Assembly: GCA_014379885.1 (NCBI GenBank)
Contig: JACMKW010000097.1
Location: 1 to 15,624, forward strand
Direction: 5' to 3'
Origin: Rhizobacter sp.
Lineage (GTDB): Bacteria; Pseudomonadota; Gammaproteobacteria; Burkholderiales; Burkholderiaceae
Length of the DNA: 15,624 bases
Of the stretch, positions 14,123 through 15,624 are shown in pieces (position 1 is the stretch's first letter; the number at the start of each line of letters is the position of its first letter). The translations under genes were made by a program, and so were the position numbers. The notes under the pieces are model-generated. The model had not been told where the DNA came from and made no database searches. It saw only the letters and a program-made list of their open reading frames with translations.

Positions 14123-15624
14123 CAAGCCTTCTTCAGGCTGTGATTCTTCAGCGGCAGATCGCGAATGCGTTTGCCCGTGGCCGCAAAAATCGCATTCAGC
14201 ACGGCCGGTGCGGCCACCGCGATGGTGGGCTCGCCCACACCGCCCCAGAAGCCGCCTGACGGCATCACGATGGTCTCGACCGGGGGCATTTCGTCCATGC
14301 GCAACACCGGGTAGGTGCTGAAGTTGTCTTGCTCGATGCGCCCGCCTTTCACCGTGCACTCACCGTACAGCGCAGCCGACAAACCGTAGACGAACGAGCC
14401 CTCCACCTGCGCTGCAATCTGCTGCGGGTTGACGGCGTGGCCGCAGTCGGTGGCGGCCACGATGCGGTGAATCTTCAGCTTGCCCTCGGTGCTGACCGAC
14501 ACCTCGGCGCAGGCCGCCACGTAGCTGCCAAAGCCCATGCATTGCGCCAACCCGCGGTACACCCCGGCGGGTGCCGGTTTGCCCCAACCCGCGCGCTCGG
14601 CAGCGGCGTTGAGCACGGCCAGATGTTTCGGGCTCTTGCTCATCAGCTTGCGCCGAAACGCCAGCGGGTCTTGCTGGGTGGCATGCGCCAGCTCGTCGAT
14701 GAAACACTCCAGATAGATCGTGTTCTGGTTCAGGTTCACACCGCGCCAGAAGCCGGGCGGCACATGCGGGTTGCGCATGGCGTGATCCACCAGCAGGTGC
14801 GGCACGGTGTATCCGATCGAGGCTTCGGGGCCGGGGGCATTCAGGCCCTGGAACACCACCGGGTCTTTGCCGTCGCGAATCATCTGCGGGAACACACCCG
14901 CCACGATCGACTGGCCCGAGATGCGCATGTGCAGCGCCGTCAGGTTGCCTTGTTCGTCGAGCCCGGCCTTGAGCTTGCACTGCGTCACCGGGTGGTAGCG
15001 GCCATGTGTCATGTCTTCTTCGCGCGACCAGATCAGCTTGATGGGTGCGCCCGGCATCTGCTTGGCGATGGCCACGGCCTGGTGCACCCAATCGTGTGTG
15101 GCGCCACGCCGCCCGAAGCCACCACCCAGCAGCAGCTTGTAGACCTCGCACTTCTCCGGCGGCAGGCCCGAGGCCTCGGCGGCTGCGGCCAGCGCGGCTT
15201 CGCCGTTTTGTGTGGGTGTCCAGACTTCGCAGCGCTCAGGCGTGTATTTCGCCGTCGCGTTCATCGTCTCCATGGTCGCGTGGTTCTGATACGGATACGA
15301 GTACACCGCTTCGATCTTGCGGGCGGCGCTCGCGAGTGCCGCGCGTGCGTCGCCATTGCTGTTGCCCACCGCAGCCTCGGGCGCGTCGAGCCCGGCTTTC
15401 AATGTCTCGGCGATGCTGGCGCTGCTGACTTGTGCGTTGGGCCCTTCATCCCATTCGATGGGCATGGCATCCAGCGCAGTCTTGGCGCGCCACCAGGTGT
15501 CGGCCACCACGGCCACGGCGCTGTCGCCGACCCGAACCACTTTCTTCACGCCGGGGCGCTTCAGGGCCACGGCTTCGTCAAAACTTTTCAGCTTGCCGCC
15601 GAACACCGGGCAGTCCTTGATGGC
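14122..15624 (-). CDS. Xanthine dehydrogenase-family molybdopterin-binding subunit (5' end outside window)
   Basis: The frame is open to the right edge, so 500 residues are visible and the N-terminal part (roughly a third of a family member of about 700-770 residues) lies outside. The protein resembles large subunits of the isoquinoline 1-oxidoreductase (IorB) and aldehyde dehydrogenase type, molybdenum hydroxylases that insert water-derived oxygen into a C-H bond and pass electrons to a small 2Fe-2S subunit and then often to cytochrome c. Visible cofactor motifs include GGGFGRRGATHDWVHQA, PPGFWRGVNLNQNTIYLECF, ELAHATQQDPLAFRRKLM, and GVGEPTIAVAAPAVLNAIF, whose Glu is the expected catalytic base. 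The stop at 14122-14124 overlaps the soxX-like start. Its small subunit gene is expected to the right. The substrate cannot be read from the sequence. No Tat signal can be seen because the N-terminus is missing. Confidence 0.92.
   Translation of the reverse strand, partial: AIKDCPVFGGKLKSFDEAVALKRPGVKKVVRVGDSAVAVVADTWWRAKTALDAMPIEWDEGPNAQVSSASIAETLKAGLDAPEAAVGNSNGDARAALASAARKIEAVYSYPYQNHATMETMNATAKYTPERCEVWTPTQNGEAALAAAAEASGLPPEKCEVYKLLLGGGFGRRGATHDWVHQAVAIAKQMPGAPIKLIWSREEDMTHGRYHPVTQCKLKAGLDEQGNLTALHMRISGQSIVAGVFPQMIRDGKDPVVFQGLNAPGPEASIGYTVPHLLVDHAMRNPHVPPGFWRGVNLNQNTIYLECFIDELAHATQQDPLAFRRKLMSKSPKHLAVLNAAAERAGWGKPAPAGVYRGLAQCMGFGSYVAACAEVSVSTEGKLKIHRIVAATDCGHAVNPQQIAAQVEGSFVYGLSAALYGECTVKGGRIEQDNFSTYPVLRMDEMPPVETIVMPSGGFWGGVGEPTIAVAAPAVLNAIFAATGKRIRDLPLKNHSLKKA

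Overview
The window is GC-rich, densely coded DNA with strong third-position GC bias. Its gene families (a Ku-based end-joining operon, a UvrA paralogue, Sox-type cytochromes, a DUF3606 protein) suggest a betaproteobacterium of the order Burkholderiales, probably Comamonadaceae. That assignment is inferred from gene content; no rRNA or other marker gene is present. I see no tRNA, rRNA, CRISPR array, insertion sequence or phage gene.

Left part (1-4439). A glycine-zipper stress-type protein runs leftward off the window edge. A small one-helix membrane protein (656-877), a zinc-ribbon/HExxH metallopeptidase (1107-2159) and a hybrid sensor histidine kinase with a C-terminal receiver (2238-4439) read rightward. 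The kinase gene overlaps tail-to-tail with the next operon.

DNA-repair operon (9059 down to 4411, minus strand). The order is DUF3606 protein, Ku, a MerR-like/TPR fusion protein, and a UvrA-family ATPase that lacks the UvrB-binding domain. Gaps are 15 nt, a 4-nt overlap and 3 nt, so the four genes are very likely co-transcribed and partly translationally coupled. No ligD is visible, so the ligase partner of Ku would lie elsewhere.

Middle (9060-11908). A 237-nt divergent intergenic region separates the repair operon from three small proteins I cannot name (9297-9731 and 9836-10222 on plus, 10336-10560 on minus). A REP-like repeat and a short tandem duplication lie between the last two. A membrane-bound GGDEF diguanylate cyclase (10700-11908, minus) follows.

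Right part (12091-15624, minus strand). This is the most unusual region. A molybdenum-hydroxylase large subunit (5' end outside the window) is followed, with overlapping stop/start codons or very short gaps, by soxX-, soxY-, soxZ- and soxA-like genes. The SoxA homologue keeps both haem motifs and the C-terminal active-site cysteine. The SoxY homologue has a carrier cysteine but ends in Ser-Ser-Cys-Leu-Glu instead of the GGCGG arm of thiosulfate-oxidising SoxY. No soxB or soxCD gene is visible. I read this as a paralogous Sox-like carrier/cytochrome module wired to a xanthine-dehydrogenase-family molybdoenzyme, with an unknown substrate. It is the best candidate here for an undescribed system.
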